From: Nitrospirota bacterium
Lineage (GTDB): Bacteria; Nitrospirota; Nitrospiria; Nitrospirales; Nitrospiraceae
Direction of reading: 5' to 3'
NCBI GenBank assembly: GCA_030645475.1
Contig: JAUSMA010000014.1
Location: forward strand, 62,001-126,000
Length of the DNA: 64,000 nucleotides
Shown here: piece by piece, positions 63,306 to 64,000 of the stretch
Layout: each line of letters starts with the position of its first letter
How positions within the stretch are numbered: the stretch's first letter is position 1
The notes under the pieces: generated by a model
Seen by the model: only the letters and a program-made list of their open reading frames with translations
The model's database searches: none
What the model was told of the DNA's origin: nothing
Program-made: the position numbers and the translations under genes

Positions 63306-63983
63306 TTGAGTGACAAGCCTGTGGCCACGACAACAGCAACAGCCAAGATAGAGCGGATCGGTATCGATGAGTCCGGCAAGGGAGATTATTTTGGTCCTCT
63401 CGTCATTGCCGCTGTCTTCGTCGACGCGACGACGCAGGCCGAACTAGCCCTCATGAACGTTCGGGACAGCAAGAAGATCTCCGACGGACGTATCCTCGAC
63501 ATGGCTCCCGATATCCGGATGATTTGCCCCCACAGCATTATCGCGATCGGCCCACAACGATACAACGAACTCTATGCGAAAATCCGGAATTTGAATCGCC
63601 TGCTGGCCTGGGGCCATGCGAAAGCGCTGGAGACATTACTGGAAAAGGTTTCCTGCAGCCGCGCGATTGCAGACCAGTTTGGCGACGAGCGACTGATTCT
63701 GAATGTGCTCCAAGAGAAAGGGCGCACCATCCTACTCGAGCAACGGCATAAAGCTGAGTCCGATCTGGCCGTGGCTGCGGCCTCGATCCTCGCCCGTGCC
63801 GAATTCCTGCTCCGATTGAAACGGCTCTCGGACGAGATCGGTACGACGCTGCCGAAAGGCGCATCACCCGCCGTTGAACTGGCCGGACGGATGATTGTGA
63901 AGAAGCATGGGGAAGAGCGCTTAGGGTCGGTCGCGAAGCTGCACTTTAAAACGACTCAGTCGGTACTGGGGAAAACGGACTAA
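63306..63983 (+). CDS. rnhC: short RNase HIII-like ribonuclease
   Basis: A 225-residue RNase H type 2 enzyme cutting RNA in RNA-DNA hybrids. IGIDESGKGDYFGPLVIAAV is the RNase HIII signature, with its catalytic Asp and Glu; a further acid is in ESDLAVAAASILARAEF. Typical RNase HIII (about 300 residues) has an N-terminal TBP-like substrate-binding domain, absent here. The frame is closed upstream by TGA at 63264, so it is not hidden. TTG 63306 lacks a clear ribosome binding site; GTG 63321 is an alternative. Confidence 0.85.
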   Translation: MSDKPVATTTATAKIERIGIDESGKGDYFGPLVIAAVFVDATTQAELALMNVRDSKKISDGRILDMAPDIRMICPHSIIAIGPQRYNELYAKIRNLNRLLAWGHAKALETLLEKVSCSRAIADQFGDERLILNVLQEKGRTILLEQRHKAESDLAVAAASILARAEFLLRLKRLSDEIGTTLPKGASPAVELAGRMIVKKHGEERLGSVAKLHFKTTQSVLGKTD

Positions 63984-64000
63984 ACCGACTCGCCGATCTC

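Overview
The window is bacterial chromosomal DNA, GC-rich and densely coding. The organism has an outer membrane (porins, TonB-dependent receptor, lipoproteins) and a rod-shape operon, makes its own branched-chain amino acids and invests heavily in c-type cytochromes, iron uptake and iron storage. This content, with the 19-heme cytochrome, a MauG-like diheme protein, a Helicobacter-type ExbB/ExbD and the dispersed palindromic repeats, suggests a Nitrospira-like member of the Nitrospirota. That is an inference: no 16S rRNA or other phylogenetic marker was compared.

Layout. 0-6 kb: the 3' part of a multiheme cytochrome, a TPR-metallopeptidase, an O-methyltransferase, an M32 carboxypeptidase and an orphan Panacea-like protein. 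6-12.6 kb: fur, a ferric-iron ABC importer (fbpABC type) behind a promoter with a possible Fur site, a dispersed palindromic repeat, and exbB-exbD-tonB. 12.6-35.6 kb: an accessory metal and redox island. It holds apbE; a strong Fur box; a Com-like zinc-ribbon gene; two paralogous porins; a predicted flavinylated FMN-binding protein with a four-helix membrane partner; an HD-GYP protein; a diheme peroxidase; a second Com-like gene behind a structured leader; an AraC regulator with a MacAB-like exporter; and a second Fur box before tonB2, a tandem exported chelatase, a TonB-dependent receptor, a second exported chelatase, a PepSY membrane protein and a third zinc ribbon. Two bacterioferritins face this island. 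35.8-48 kb: topA, dprA, rng, then rodA, mrdA, mreD, mreC, mreB and an RDD gene, and a divergent PpiD-like gene. 48-61.3 kb: one long minus-strand series in transcription order ilvB-ilvH-ilvC-psd-pssA-(T-box)-leuA-cupin-leuB-NHL-asd-DUF2905-spoIID-queA. 61.5-64 kb: a glutaredoxin-like gene, RNase P RNA, an M48 lipoprotein protease and a short RNase HIII.

How the genes work together. The island looks like one iron- or metal-responsive programme. Fur sites precede its operons. TonB/ExbBD would energise the receptor, the FbpABC importer would move ferric iron inward, and the ApbE/FMN/PepSY proteins could move electrons across the inner membrane, for example to reduce extracytoplasmic iron. The exported CbiX/CbiK-like proteins on either side of the receptor suggest metal-chelate or tetrapyrrole handling in the periplasm. 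The bacterioferritins would store the iron.

The most unusual signals are the chelatase-receptor-chelatase arrangement, in which half of one chelatase has lost its histidines; a repeated two-hairpin RNA-like element with an anti-Shine-Dalgarno loop (34 of 36 bases identical in hairpin 2); the recurring Com-like zinc ribbons; a bacterioferritin pair with complementary ligand loss; and a repeat placed between the T-box terminator and leuA. No tRNA, rRNA, CRISPR array, insertion sequence or prophage was seen.
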